A stretch of 9,998 bases of DNA from an uncultured Opitutia bacterium (GTDB taxonomy: Bacteria; Verrucomicrobiota; Verrucomicrobiia; Opitutales; UBA953): assembly GCA_903924185.1 (NCBI GenBank), contig CAIYAN010000148.1, forward strand, positions 1-9,998, written 5' to 3'. Made by a program: the position numbers and the translations under genes. Below the pieces are notes generated by a model. That model worked only from the letters and a program-made list of their open reading frames with translations, had not been told where the DNA came from and did not search any database. Below are positions 1-6,274 of this stretch, in pieces (the stretch's first letter is position 1; every line of letters begins with the position of its first letter).

Positions 1-91
1 CCGCAGCTGGGTAACTTCCAAGGCCTCAGTTTACCGGGCGGAAACGCCCCTGTTTTAACCCCGCCGCCCGCCAAATAAGGCGACAGCGAGC
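1..91. other. Left-edge region without an identifiable gene
   Basis: No gene can be identified in these bases. Two plus-strand frames stay open from the left edge, one ending with TAA at 56-58 and one with TAA at 76-78. Either could be the last codons of a gene lying left of the window, and the second ends 13 nt before the terminator at 92-124, which would fit. Neither tail is long enough to identify. A short hairpin, GGGCG-GAAA-CGCCC at 36-49, has a stable GNRA-type loop and is followed by CTGTTTT; it is too short to call a terminator alone. I see no convincing promoter. Confidence 0.3.
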
Positions 92-124
92 AAAAGCCCT
101 TGCCTCCCTCGGTCAGGGCTTTTT
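92..124 (+). terminator. Intrinsic terminator just upstream of nuoA
   Basis: Arms AAAAGCCCT (92-100) and AGGGCTTTT (115-123) pair perfectly over 9 bp around a 14-nt loop, and the structure ends in a run of five T. It most simply ends transcription of a gene to the left of the window. It lies only 14 nt before the nuoA start codon, which leaves almost no space for a separate promoter after it. It may therefore sit inside the nuoA leader and act as an attenuator; that part is inference. Confidence 0.75.
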
Positions 125-138
125 CGTGTCTTCTTCCG

Positions 139-531
139 ATGGTCCTCGCCGAAGCCCAGTCCCTCTCCACTTACCTGCCGGTCCTGATTCAGGCCCTCAT
201 GGGCTTGGCGCTGCCCGCCGGCATCTTGGCCGCCAGTCACCTCTTCGGCCAGCGCGCGAAGGGCAACTACATCAAAGATAAGGCCTATGAGTGTGGCCTC
301 CCGATGGAAGGTAAGCCGCATCCACGCTTCGCGGTGAAGTTCTATGTCACTGCGATGTTGTTCATCCTGTTCGACATCGAAGTCGTCTTCTTGGTGCCTT
401 GGGCCCTGGTTTACCGTGAATTCCTCGCCGCTGGCATCGCCATCACGGCGGCTACGGCTGTCTTCCTCGGCACCCTCGTCCTCGGCCTCGCTTACGAAGT
501 GAAGCGTGGCGCGCTGGAGTGGGATAAGTAA
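139..531 (+). CDS. nuoA: NADH-quinone oxidoreductase subunit A
   Basis: This is the small membrane subunit of respiratory complex I (ND3 homologue), which passes electrons from NADH to quinone and helps pump protons. The 130-residue product has three hydrophobic segments (about 12-35, 66-90 and 97-119). It carries the family hallmarks: YECG at 50-53, whose cysteine corresponds to the loop cysteine of ND3, and the second membrane segment with RFAVKFY and FDIE (78-81) followed by VVFLVPWA. Length is normal for NuoA. I chose ATG at 139; a TTG at 100 in the same frame would begin inside the terminator and add a non-homologous tail. No Shine-Dalgarno sequence precedes the start. nuoB does not follow: the gene is closed by a terminator and faces the fumarase gene, so it appears to be a single-gene unit apart from the rest of the nuo genes. 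Confidence 0.96.
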   Translation: MVLAEAQSLSTYLPVLIQALMGLALPAGILAASHLFGQRAKGNYIKDKAYECGLPMEGKPHPRFAVKFYVTAMLFILFDIEVVFLVPWALVYREFLAAGIAITAATAVFLGTLVLGLAYEVKRGALEWDK

Positions 532-549
532 GCCTTACTTAAGCCTCAA

Positions 550-581
550 CAAAAAGGGCGCCCAATCTGGCGCCCTTTTTG
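550..581. terminator. Bidirectional intrinsic terminator between nuoA and the fumarase gene
   Basis: Arms CAAAAAGGGCGCC (550-562) and GGCGCCCTTTTTG (569-581) form a perfect 13-bp stem with a 6-nt loop. It ends in a T run on both strands, so it should stop transcription of nuoA from the left and of the fumarase operon from the right. It begins 18 nt after the nuoA stop and 17 nt after the fumarase stop. A smaller inverted repeat, TAAGTAA / TTACTTA (525-531 and 535-541), overlaps the nuoA stop codon just before it. Confidence 0.95.
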
Positions 582-598
582 TTTTCGAGAGACTTAAC

Positions 599-2242
599 TT
601 AGGTCGCGCAGACGCCGCAACCAGCCGGGAGGTTCAAGAAGAAGTCATTACCCTTGTCGTCCACGAGGATGAACGCGGGAAAGTCGACGACTTCAATCTT
701 CCAAACCGACTCCATGCCGAGCTCGGGGTAATCGAGGACTTCGACCTTGCGGATATTTTCCTGCGCGAGAATCGCGGCAGGGCCGCCAATGGATCCGAGG
801 TAGAAGCCGCCGTGCTTCTTACAAGCGTCGGTGACGGCCTGGCCGCGGTTGCCCTTGGCAATCATGACGAGCGAGCCGCCGTTGGCCTGAAAGAGTTCAA
901 CGTAACTATCCATGCGCCCTGCGGTGGTTGGGCCAAACGAACCCGAGGCCATACCGACCGGGGTCTTCGCGGGACCAGCGTAGTAGACGGGGTGCTGTTT
1001 GAAATATTCCGGGAGACCTTCGCCACGCTGGAGTCGTTCCTGCAGCTTGGCGTGGGCGATATCGCGGGCCACGACCAAGGTGCCGGTCAACGCGAGACGC
1101 GTGGTGACGGGGTGCTTGGAAAGCTCGGCGAGAATCTCGGCCATCGGACGGTTCAGGTCGATTTTAACGACCTTGGTGGCGTCGGCGTGCTTACGCGCCT
1201 CGGCCGGAATGAACTGACCCGGGTTGGCCTCAAGCTGCTCAATCCAGATGCCATCCTTATCAATCTTGGCCTTGGCGTTGCGATCCGCCGAGCAGGACAC
1301 CGCCATGCCGATGGGACAAGACGCGCCGTGACGCGGGAGACGGATGACGCGGACATCGAGGGCGAACCACTTACCGCCGAACTGCGCGCCGATGCCGAGG
1401 TTGTGCGCGGCCTTGAGGAGTTCGGCCTCGAGGGCGAGGTCGCGGAAAGCCTGGCCGTGCTCATTACCCTGCGTGGGCAAAGCGTCGTAGTAATGCGTGG
1501 AGGCCAGCTTGACGGCCTTCATCGTGGCCTCAGCGGAGGTTCCACCGATGACAATCGCCAAGTGATACGGCGGACAAGCGGCGGTCCCAAGGCTCTTCAT
1601 CTTTTCGGTCAGGAAAGCGACGAGTGACTTCGGATTCAGGACGGCCTTGGTCTCTTGGTAGAGGTAGCACTTGTTCGCCGAGCCGCCGCCCTTGGCGACG
1701 AAGAGGAATTCAAACTTCATCCCACCCGTGGCGGCGATGTCGACCTGGGCCGGTAAGTTCGTGCCTGTATTCTTTTCGGTGTAGAGATCGAGCGGCGCGA
1801 GTTGCGAGTAGCGCAAATTGTTCTGCGCGTAGGCTTGATAGACACCGAACGACAGAGCCTCGGCATCATCGCCGCCAGTCCAGACCTGCTGGCCCTTCTT
1901 AGCGGTGATGGCAGCGGTGCCGGTGTCTTGGCAGAACGGCAGCACGCCCTTGGCGGCGACTTCCGCATTGCGAAGCATCGCTAAGGCGACCGCCCGGTCA
2001 TTGTCGCTGGCTTCGGCATCGGCAAGAATCGCGGCGACCTGCTGGAGGTGCTCCGAGCGCAGGTAGAAATTAATATCGTGGAACGCTTGATTGGCCAAGA
2101 GTGTGAGCCCTTCGGGTGCGACCTTAAGCACCGGCTTACCGTCAAACTCGGCAACCGAGACGTAGTCCTTGGTGACCAGACGATACTTGGTCGTATCGGG
2201 TCCCAGCGGGAAAGGTTCCTGATAATGGAATTGCGAGGCCAT
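599..2242 (-). CDS. Class I fumarate hydratase ([4Fe-4S], FumA/FumB type)
   Basis: This cytoplasmic TCA-cycle enzyme interconverts fumarate and malate using an oxygen-sensitive [4Fe-4S] cluster. The 547-residue product matches the long single-chain FumA/FumB form, with an N-terminal cluster-binding half and a C-terminal beta domain. Visible signatures are LPFCQDTGTA (C104), GTAACPPYH (C223) and RHGASCPIGM followed by SCSADRN (C317). These three cysteines lie one residue off the cluster ligands of E. coli FumA (C105, C224, C318). GSFGPTTAGRMDSYVE near residue 440 is typical of the C-terminal domain. The C-terminus ends in a cysteine-containing GCGVCAT tail. It is the last gene of the pgsA-pgpA-ygfZ run, 65 nt after ygfZ. 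I see no strong promoter of its own and no Shine-Dalgarno sequence. I leave the symbol blank because fumA and fumB cannot be told apart here. Confidence 0.95.
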   Translation of the reverse strand: MASQFHYQEPFPLGPDTTKYRLVTKDYVSVAEFDGKPVLKVAPEGLTLLANQAFHDINFYLRSEHLQQVAAILADAEASDNDRAVALAMLRNAEVAAKGVLPFCQDTGTAAITAKKGQQVWTGGDDAEALSFGVYQAYAQNNLRYSQLAPLDLYTEKNTGTNLPAQVDIAATGGMKFEFLFVAKGGGSANKCYLYQETKAVLNPKSLVAFLTEKMKSLGTAACPPYHLAIVIGGTSAEATMKAVKLASTHYYDALPTQGNEHGQAFRDLALEAELLKAAHNLGIGAQFGGKWFALDVRVIRLPRHGASCPIGMAVSCSADRNAKAKIDKDGIWIEQLEANPGQFIPAEARKHADATKVVKIDLNRPMAEILAELSKHPVTTRLALTGTLVVARDIAHAKLQERLQRGEGLPEYFKQHPVYYAGPAKTPVGMASGSFGPTTAGRMDSYVELFQANGGSLVMIAKGNRGQAVTDACKKHGGFYLGSIGGPAAILAQENIRKVEVLDYPELGMESVWKIEVVDFPAFILVDDKGNDFFLNLPAGCGVCAT

Positions 2243-2307
2243 CGGCTTCTAATGAAACGCCTCAAGGCTTAGTCGCAAACGGAAACCGAACGAGGTCGGG
2301 GACTCGC

Positions 2308-3123
2308 TTAGGCCTTAGCGAACGGCAACGCCGCGGGCACGCCCAGCACCACCCCGCCGCTCACTGCCGCACAAACCGTCCCCACTGGCTGGTCGAGGTT
2401 AACCAGTGCCAACCCAAGCGGGCCCGCCGCCGAACGGACCTTACCGACGACCTTGCCCGCAACCGCGAGCTCGGAGCCGGCCACTAAAGGTATGCCGTCG
2501 GTCGATTCGACGCGGCGCAGGATTCGACGCAGGGAACCCATGGACTGAATCCGAGCCATGACTTCCTGGCCGAGGTAGCAGCCCTTCGTGTAACTGACCC
2601 ACGGCTCGAGGCCGCACTCCTGTGGAAACTCGTTTGCACCGCAATCCGCGGGGACCGCCGGCACGCCGGAGTGGATGCGTCGGGCCTCTAGTTCGGCGAG
2701 GTCCGTAAGGATGGTCGGTGCGGTCGCGCTCACGGAGGTCAGCACATCCCAAGCCGGGACACCGTAGCGCTGCGTCGCGAAAACGCGCGCGTCAGCGAGC
2801 GCGGGAAGCTCACCCCATGCCATCCAGCGACGCCAAGATGGAGACTCATCCGTGGCGACGACGTCGTCCGCAATCACGTTGGCCGTCACCACGGCAAGCA
2901 GTGCCTCCGCCGCCAAGTGCGGCGCCAAGAGCAGGAACGAGCCGTCGGCTTCCTTGCTCACCACCGTGTGGGCTAGTACTCGGCCCTTGCGATTCAACCA
3001 CAAGGCATCGACGGACGTGACGCTGCGGAGGTCGGCGGTGCACTGCCCCTGCAGGAAAGTGGCCGCGTCCTCGCCGGTGACCCGGACGACCGCGGTGTCG
3101 GCGGCGGCGAAATGCGAGGCCAT
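2308..3123 (-). CDS. ygfZ: YgfZ/GcvT-family folate-binding protein (Fe-S maintenance factor)
   Basis: YgfZ is a tetrahydrofolate-binding relative of the glycine-cleavage T protein. In E. coli it helps maintain or repair Fe-S enzymes, and its eukaryotic homologue IBA57 serves [4Fe-4S] proteins. The family signature KGCYLGQE is present at 180-187, with the conserved cysteine at 182. The N-terminus has the usual VTGEDAATFLQGQ and DLRSV pattern (about 15-34). At 271 residues it is a short member, shorter than the E. coli protein. I chose ATG at 3123 because it overlaps the pgpA stop as TAATG, which suggests coupled translation. An upstream ATG at 3138, inside pgpA, would add five residues and cannot be excluded. 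The next gene is a [4Fe-4S] fumarase, a plausible client. Confidence 0.92.
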   Translation of the reverse strand: MASHFAAADTAVVRVTGEDAATFLQGQCTADLRSVTSVDALWLNRKGRVLAHTVVSKEADGSFLLLAPHLAAEALLAVVTANVIADDVVATDESPSWRRWMAWGELPALADARVFATQRYGVPAWDVLTSVSATAPTILTDLAELEARRIHSGVPAVPADCGANEFPQECGLEPWVSYTKGCYLGQEVMARIQSMGSLRRILRRVESTDGIPLVAGSELAVAGKVVGKVRSAAGPLGLALVNLDQPVGTVCAAVSGGVVLGVPAALPFAKA

Positions 3124-3608
3124 TAGAGGATGACCCAAAGCCAGGCCAGGGCGTGCAGGACAAGGTTTGCGTAAATCGCAGCCATCACGTCATCGAGCAC
3201 GATACCAAAACCTCCGGGCAGCTTCTCGAGTGCCTTGATGCCGAAAGGCTTCGTGATGTCGAAGAGTCGGAATAGCAGGAACCCCAGCAGAATAAAGAGG
3301 AGGCCCGTCTTCGAGCCACCATGCATGGCCGGCCCTAAAGGGTTAAATAGGTAGACCAGCGGCATGGCGACAAACTCGTCTAAGTTAATCTCTTGCGGAT
3401 CTTTTCTGCCGATGATGGCCGCGGCGACACCGCATAGCACGATACCAAACAGGACCACCAAACAATCAAAGGCTAACTCATGCTGCCAACCCTTGTTGTA
3501 AGCGAGGCGCACCACTAAAGCCCACCAGAGGACGCCAGCGGCGGAACCCCAAGTGCCTGGCGCCCGGAGTCGTCCCAGCGGCCCCAGCGTCGCAATACCG
3601 ACCATCAT
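3123..3608 (-). CDS. pgpA: Phosphatidylglycerophosphatase A
   Basis: This membrane phosphatase converts phosphatidylglycerol phosphate into phosphatidylglycerol, the step after PgsA. The 161-residue product shows the family motifs in order: GRLRAPGTWGS near the N-terminus (12-22), the acidic segment KDPQEINLDEF (69-79), FRLFDITKP (113-121), and GGFGIVLDD with the following AAIYAN (132-148). Several hydrophobic stretches fit an integral inner-membrane protein. Length is normal. The start at 3608 overlaps the pgsA stop in an ATGA junction and is followed by a second ATG. The downstream end overlaps the ygfZ start by one base (TAATG). No Shine-Dalgarno sequence is seen, so translation is probably coupled to pgsA. 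Confidence 0.95.
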   Translation of the reverse strand: MMVGIATLGPLGRLRAPGTWGSAAGVLWWALVVRLAYNKGWQHELAFDCLVVLFGIVLCGVAAAIIGRKDPQEINLDEFVAMPLVYLFNPLGPAMHGGSKTGLLFILLGFLLFRLFDITKPFGIKALEKLPGGFGIVLDDVMAAIYANLVLHALAWLWVIL

Positions 3609-4270
3609 TCAGACAAGCCCGGCAAGTGCCGGCGATGGCGGATGAGGTAACTCGCACCGGAGATGACCGTCAGCGCGACCGAGAGCCAGAAGAGGCTCAT
3701 GATAATCACTTCCCAGCGCTCGTGCCAGAGTGCGGAGAGTTTCCAATGCGTCTCATAAGCGCGCAGGCCGATGAGATGGCCGATGGCCAAGATCTGAAGA
3801 AAGGTCTTAATCTTACCGAGCCCCTCAGCCTCGAGCACCTGTCCCGAAGCCGCTGCCACGAGACGCAGGCCCGTAATAAGGAATTCGCGGCAAAGAATCA
3901 GCACCACCCCAAAGGCCGCCAGCAGGCGTTCGCCGTCCGAGGGGCTCAAGTAGCCAGCGGCAGGTAAGTCACCGAGCACGGGCCCAAGCACGTGACGACC
4001 AGGCAGGCAATCGGCAGCCATCAAACCCACGAGCAAACCGAGGATGAAGATTTTGTCCACTAAGGCGTCCATCAACCGGCCGAAGTCCGAGACCGCCCCT
4101 AGTTTACGGGCGACCCAGCCATCAAAGATATCGGTCAAGGCCGCCAGAATGAACAAAGCCAAGGCGGCGCTAGCCCATACCCCCGCCCAAGAGGTCCAGA
4201 GTGCAATCAGGAAGACCGCCGGTAAGCGGGCCGCGGTGAGGAGATTGGGGATGTGCCGAAGGAAACGCAT
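3605..4270 (-). CDS. pgsA: CDP-diacylglycerol--glycerol-3-phosphate 3-phosphatidyltransferase
   Basis: This integral membrane enzyme joins CDP-diacylglycerol and glycerol 3-phosphate to make phosphatidylglycerol phosphate, the first committed step to phosphatidylglycerol. The CDP-alcohol phosphotransferase motif D-x2-D-G-x2-A-R-x8-G-x3-D-x3-D is complete (D47, D50, G51, A54, R55, G64, D68, D72). The protein begins with the typical RHIPNLLTAARL, and several hydrophobic segments follow. I chose ATG at 4270 (221 residues) because the family normally starts close to IPNLLT. The frame stays open to an ATG at 4387, but that extension lies over the start of coaD and has no family resemblance. Substrate choice among CDP-alcohol transferases rests on overall similarity and on pgpA lying next to it. 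It heads the minus-strand run. Confidence 0.94.
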   Translation of the reverse strand: MRFLRHIPNLLTAARLPAVFLIALWTSWAGVWASAALALFILAALTDIFDGWVARKLGAVSDFGRLMDALVDKIFILGLLVGLMAADCLPGRHVLGPVLGDLPAAGYLSPSDGERLLAAFGVVLILCREFLITGLRLVAAASGQVLEAEGLGKIKTFLQILAIGHLIGLRAYETHWKLSALWHERWEVIIMSLFWLSVALTVISGASYLIRHRRHLPGLSE

Positions 4271-4324
4271 GCGGGCTTGCGGGGACAATGTTCTGGGGCG
4301 AGAGTCAGCCGCAACAGGAAAACA
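4271..4324. promoter_or_regulatory. Divergent pgsA/coaD intergenic region
   Basis: These 54 bp separate two divergent start codons and must carry, or lie very close to, promoters for both directions. I find no clear -35/-10 pair on either strand. The best minus-strand candidate, TTGCGG then CATTGT at 18-nt spacing, is poor. On the plus strand AGGA at 4316-4319 lies 5 nt before the coaD ATG and is the only recognisable Shine-Dalgarno-like sequence at a good distance in the window. Confidence 0.4.
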
Positions 4325-4822
4325 ATGGCCCTCAAACCGCGCATCGCCGTCTACCCCGGCACCTTCGATCCGATCACGCTCGGGCACCTAGATGTGCTCC
4401 GTCGCGCCTCCCGGCTCTTCGACCGCGTGATTGTCGCCGTCGCGCCAAGCGACTCCAAGAACCCTTTATTCCCTTTGGAGGAACGCCTGATCATGGCGCG
4501 CGAAGCCTGCAAGGGCATGGGCAAAATCCGCGTCCGCTCCCTCGACGGCCTCACGGTTGAGTTTGCCCGTAAACAGAAGGCCGTGGCCATCATCCGGGGC
4601 CTCCGGAAGTTCAGCGACTTCGAGTTCGAGTTCGACCTAGCCCACGCCAACCGCCTCATGGCCCCCGAAATCGAGACGGTGGTGCTCATGCCCAGCCAAG
4701 ACCAGTTTGTGACCTCGTCGACCTTCGTGAAGGACATCGCCCGCCATAAACTGTCCCAAGCAGCCGCTTTTGTGCCCCGTTGCGTACTGCCGCGCCTCAA
4801 AAAACGCCTAGGTTCAGCCTAA
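4325..4822 (+). CDS. coaD: Phosphopantetheine adenylyltransferase
   Basis: CoaD transfers AMP from ATP to 4'-phosphopantetheine to make dephospho-CoA, the penultimate step of coenzyme A synthesis in the cytoplasm. The 165-residue product has the nucleotidyltransferase motif TLGH (18-21) inside YPGTFDPITLGH, the IIRGLRKFSDFEFE segment with R91 and R94, and SSTFVKDIA (131-139). All are typical of bacterial PPAT. Length agrees with the family. I chose ATG at 4325 because the homologous region starts a few codons later and AGGA sits 5 nt upstream; an in-frame ATG at 4253 lies inside pgsA on the other strand. It is divergent from pgsA and about 107 nt before tig, with no clear terminator between, so read-through into tig is possible. 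Confidence 0.95.
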   Translation: MALKPRIAVYPGTFDPITLGHLDVLRRASRLFDRVIVAVAPSDSKNPLFPLEERLIMAREACKGMGKIRVRSLDGLTVEFARKQKAVAIIRGLRKFSDFEFEFDLAHANRLMAPEIETVVLMPSQDQFVTSSTFVKDIARHKLSQAAAFVPRCVLPRLKKRLGSA

Positions 4823-4929
4823 AAAGGCCCTTCCTCCGCTGTTGACCGTGGGGGAATGTTCCGTTTGCTCCCCCTTCCCCCCCTTGCGAGCCCGCTAGGG
4901 CGGCTCCCAACCCTCCTTTCTATACATCC
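4823..4929 (+). promoter_or_regulatory. coaD-tig intergenic region, possible tig promoter
   Basis: TTGACC at 4842-4847 matches a -35 box at five of six positions. With 16-nt spacing the would-be -10, TTTGCT (4864-4869), matches at only three, so the promoter is tentative. GGGGGA (4850-4855) can pair with TCCCCC (4869-4874), but no T run follows, so I do not call a terminator. From about 4870 to 4929 the plus strand is rich in pyrimidines, with long C runs. TATACA at 4921-4926 resembles a -10 box but is too close to the ATG at 4930 to serve it, and has no -35 partner. Confidence 0.35.
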
Positions 4930-6240
4930 ATGGACATCAAAATCCAAGTTACCAACCCGACCCGCCGCTCCGTCACCGTGACGATTCCAGCAGCCACCGT
5001 CGCCGCCTCCGAAAAGGAAGTGATCAAGGGCTTCACGCGCGAAGCCGCCCTCCCCGGCTTCCGTCCAGGCAAGGCGCCCGAAGCGATTGTCCGCCAGAAG
5101 TACTCTAAGAACATCGCTGATGAAATCAGCCAGCGCCTCCTCGCCCAGGGCTATGATCGCATCAAGGAAGAGAAGAGCTTCACCGTCTACACCCTTGCCG
5201 ACGTCCAGAAGGACGAATCCGTTCAGGGTGCCGACGTCGTCATCCGCTACGAAGTCGATGTCCTCCCTGAATTTAAGACCCCCGATTGGCAGAGCATCAA
5301 GATTGCCAAGGAAGTCGTCACGGTGACCGACGCCGAAGTTGCCGAGCACCTCCAGAAGCTCCTCCAACAGCGCGCCCGTTTTGAAAAGACCGAAGCGGCC
5401 GCCGCCAAGGGCGACTACGTCCGTCTCAGTTACACCGGCACCGTTGACGGCCAAGCCGTCAAGGAAGTCGACGCCGAGGCCGGCCCGCTGGGCTCGTCCG
5501 AATCCAGCTGGGAAGAAGCGGGCTCGGAAAGCGAAGTTGTCGCTGTCCCCGCTATTGCCAAGGCCATCATCGGCCTGAAAGCCGGCGACACCGCCAAGGC
5601 GGAGCAAGCCTACGGCGCCGACGCCACCCGCGAAGCCCTGCGCGGCAAGACCGTGCAGTACGCCCTCACCGTCTCCGAAGTCCGCTGCAAGGAAATCCCT
5701 GCCGTGGATGAAGCCTTCTGCAAGTCGGTTGGCGTTAAGGATGAAGCCGACCTCCGTGACCAGCTCCGCAAGGGTATCACCGGCACCAAGGAACAGGCCG
5801 CCGAAACCGCCCGCCGCGAAAAGGCCCTCGACGCCCTCATCGCCGGCCTCGATCTCCCTCTCCCCCAGTCCGCCGTCGATTCGGTCGCTAATGGCCTCTT
5901 CAATGAGTACCTGCAGCTCCGCATCCGCAATGGCACCCTGAAGCCCGAGCAGTTCGAAGCCCAGCGCGAGGAAATCATCACGGAATCCCGCAAGGCCGCC
6001 GAAACCAAGGTCCGCGCTCAGGTCGTTCTGGTCCGTATCGCCGAAGAAAACGGCATCGACCTCACCCGCGAGGAATTCACCCAGGCCATCCTCCGCGAGG
6101 CCTACCGCACCAACGTTCAGCCCGAAAAGCTGGCCAAGGACCGCAATCAGCTCCAGGTCCTCCGCCGCGATGCCGTCCTGAATAAGGCCCTCGACCTCGT
6201 CCTCGACGGGAAAGCCCCAGAAGCGGTTGAGAAAGCCTAA
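4930..6240 (+). CDS. tig: Trigger factor (ribosome-associated chaperone)
   Basis: Trigger factor binds the ribosome exit tunnel and shields nascent chains. The 436-residue product has the family's three parts: an N-terminal ribosome-binding domain with the signature GFRPGKAP at 43-50 (same numbering as in E. coli), an FKBP-like domain at about 150-250, and a helical C-terminal chaperone domain to about 430. Length is normal. The FKBP-like part keeps YTGTVDG (169-174 region) and IGLKAGD, but the usual PGFE stretch reads PAIA (207-210). Isoleucine replaces the position of the active-site F198 of E. coli, and a serine- and glutamate-rich stretch lies at about 184-203. Isomerase activity is therefore doubtful. 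The gene lies 34 nt ahead of clpP, the usual bacterial order. The leader before the ATG is pyrimidine-rich without a Shine-Dalgarno sequence. Confidence 0.95.
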   Translation: MDIKIQVTNPTRRSVTVTIPAATVAASEKEVIKGFTREAALPGFRPGKAPEAIVRQKYSKNIADEISQRLLAQGYDRIKEEKSFTVYTLADVQKDESVQGADVVIRYEVDVLPEFKTPDWQSIKIAKEVVTVTDAEVAEHLQKLLQQRARFEKTEAAAAKGDYVRLSYTGTVDGQAVKEVDAEAGPLGSSESSWEEAGSESEVVAVPAIAKAIIGLKAGDTAKAEQAYGADATREALRGKTVQYALTVSEVRCKEIPAVDEAFCKSVGVKDEADLRDQLRKGITGTKEQAAETARREKALDALIAGLDLPLPQSAVDSVANGLFNEYLQLRIRNGTLKPEQFEAQREEIITESRKAAETKVRAQVVLVRIAEENGIDLTREEFTQAILREAYRTNVQPEKLAKDRNQLQVLRRDAVLNKALDLVLDGKAPEAVEKA

Positions 6241-6254
6241 GGTCCGGGTATAGT
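6227..6254 (+). promoter_or_regulatory. Sigma70-like promoter for clpP-clpX-hisA
   Basis: TTGAGA (6227-6232) and TATAGT (6249-6254) each match the consensus at five of six positions, with a 16-nt spacer. The -35 box lies in the last codons of tig and the -10 box in the tig-clpP gap. Transcription would start near 6261, giving a leader of about 14 nt before the clpP ATG. It is the best promoter match in the window. It would let the protease genes be expressed independently of tig. Confidence 0.6.
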
Positions 6255-6274
6255 AACCCTCACACTTCCCCACC

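Noticed and set aside
1..78. Possible 3' end of an upstream plus-strand gene ending at 58 or 78.
   Set aside because: Two frames are open from the edge with similar third-position GC, and neither short tail can be recognised, so no CDS is called.
506..1627. A 373-codon open frame on the plus strand opposite the fumarase gene.
   Set aside because: It runs through the bidirectional terminator and lies opposite a strongly conserved enzyme. It looks like a compositional shadow.
4271..4387. N-terminal extension of PgsA to an upstream ATG.
   Set aside because: The extra 39 residues overlap the start of coaD on the other strand and have no resemblance to the family; the conserved region begins right after the ATG at 4270.
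4850..4874. GGGGGA/TCCCCC hairpin as a coaD terminator.
   Set aside because: The stem is short, the loop is 13 nt and C-rich sequence follows instead of a T run.
4921..4926. TATACA as a -10 box for tig.
   Set aside because: It is only 3 nt before the ATG, so transcription would begin inside the coding region, and no -35 box lies at the right distance.
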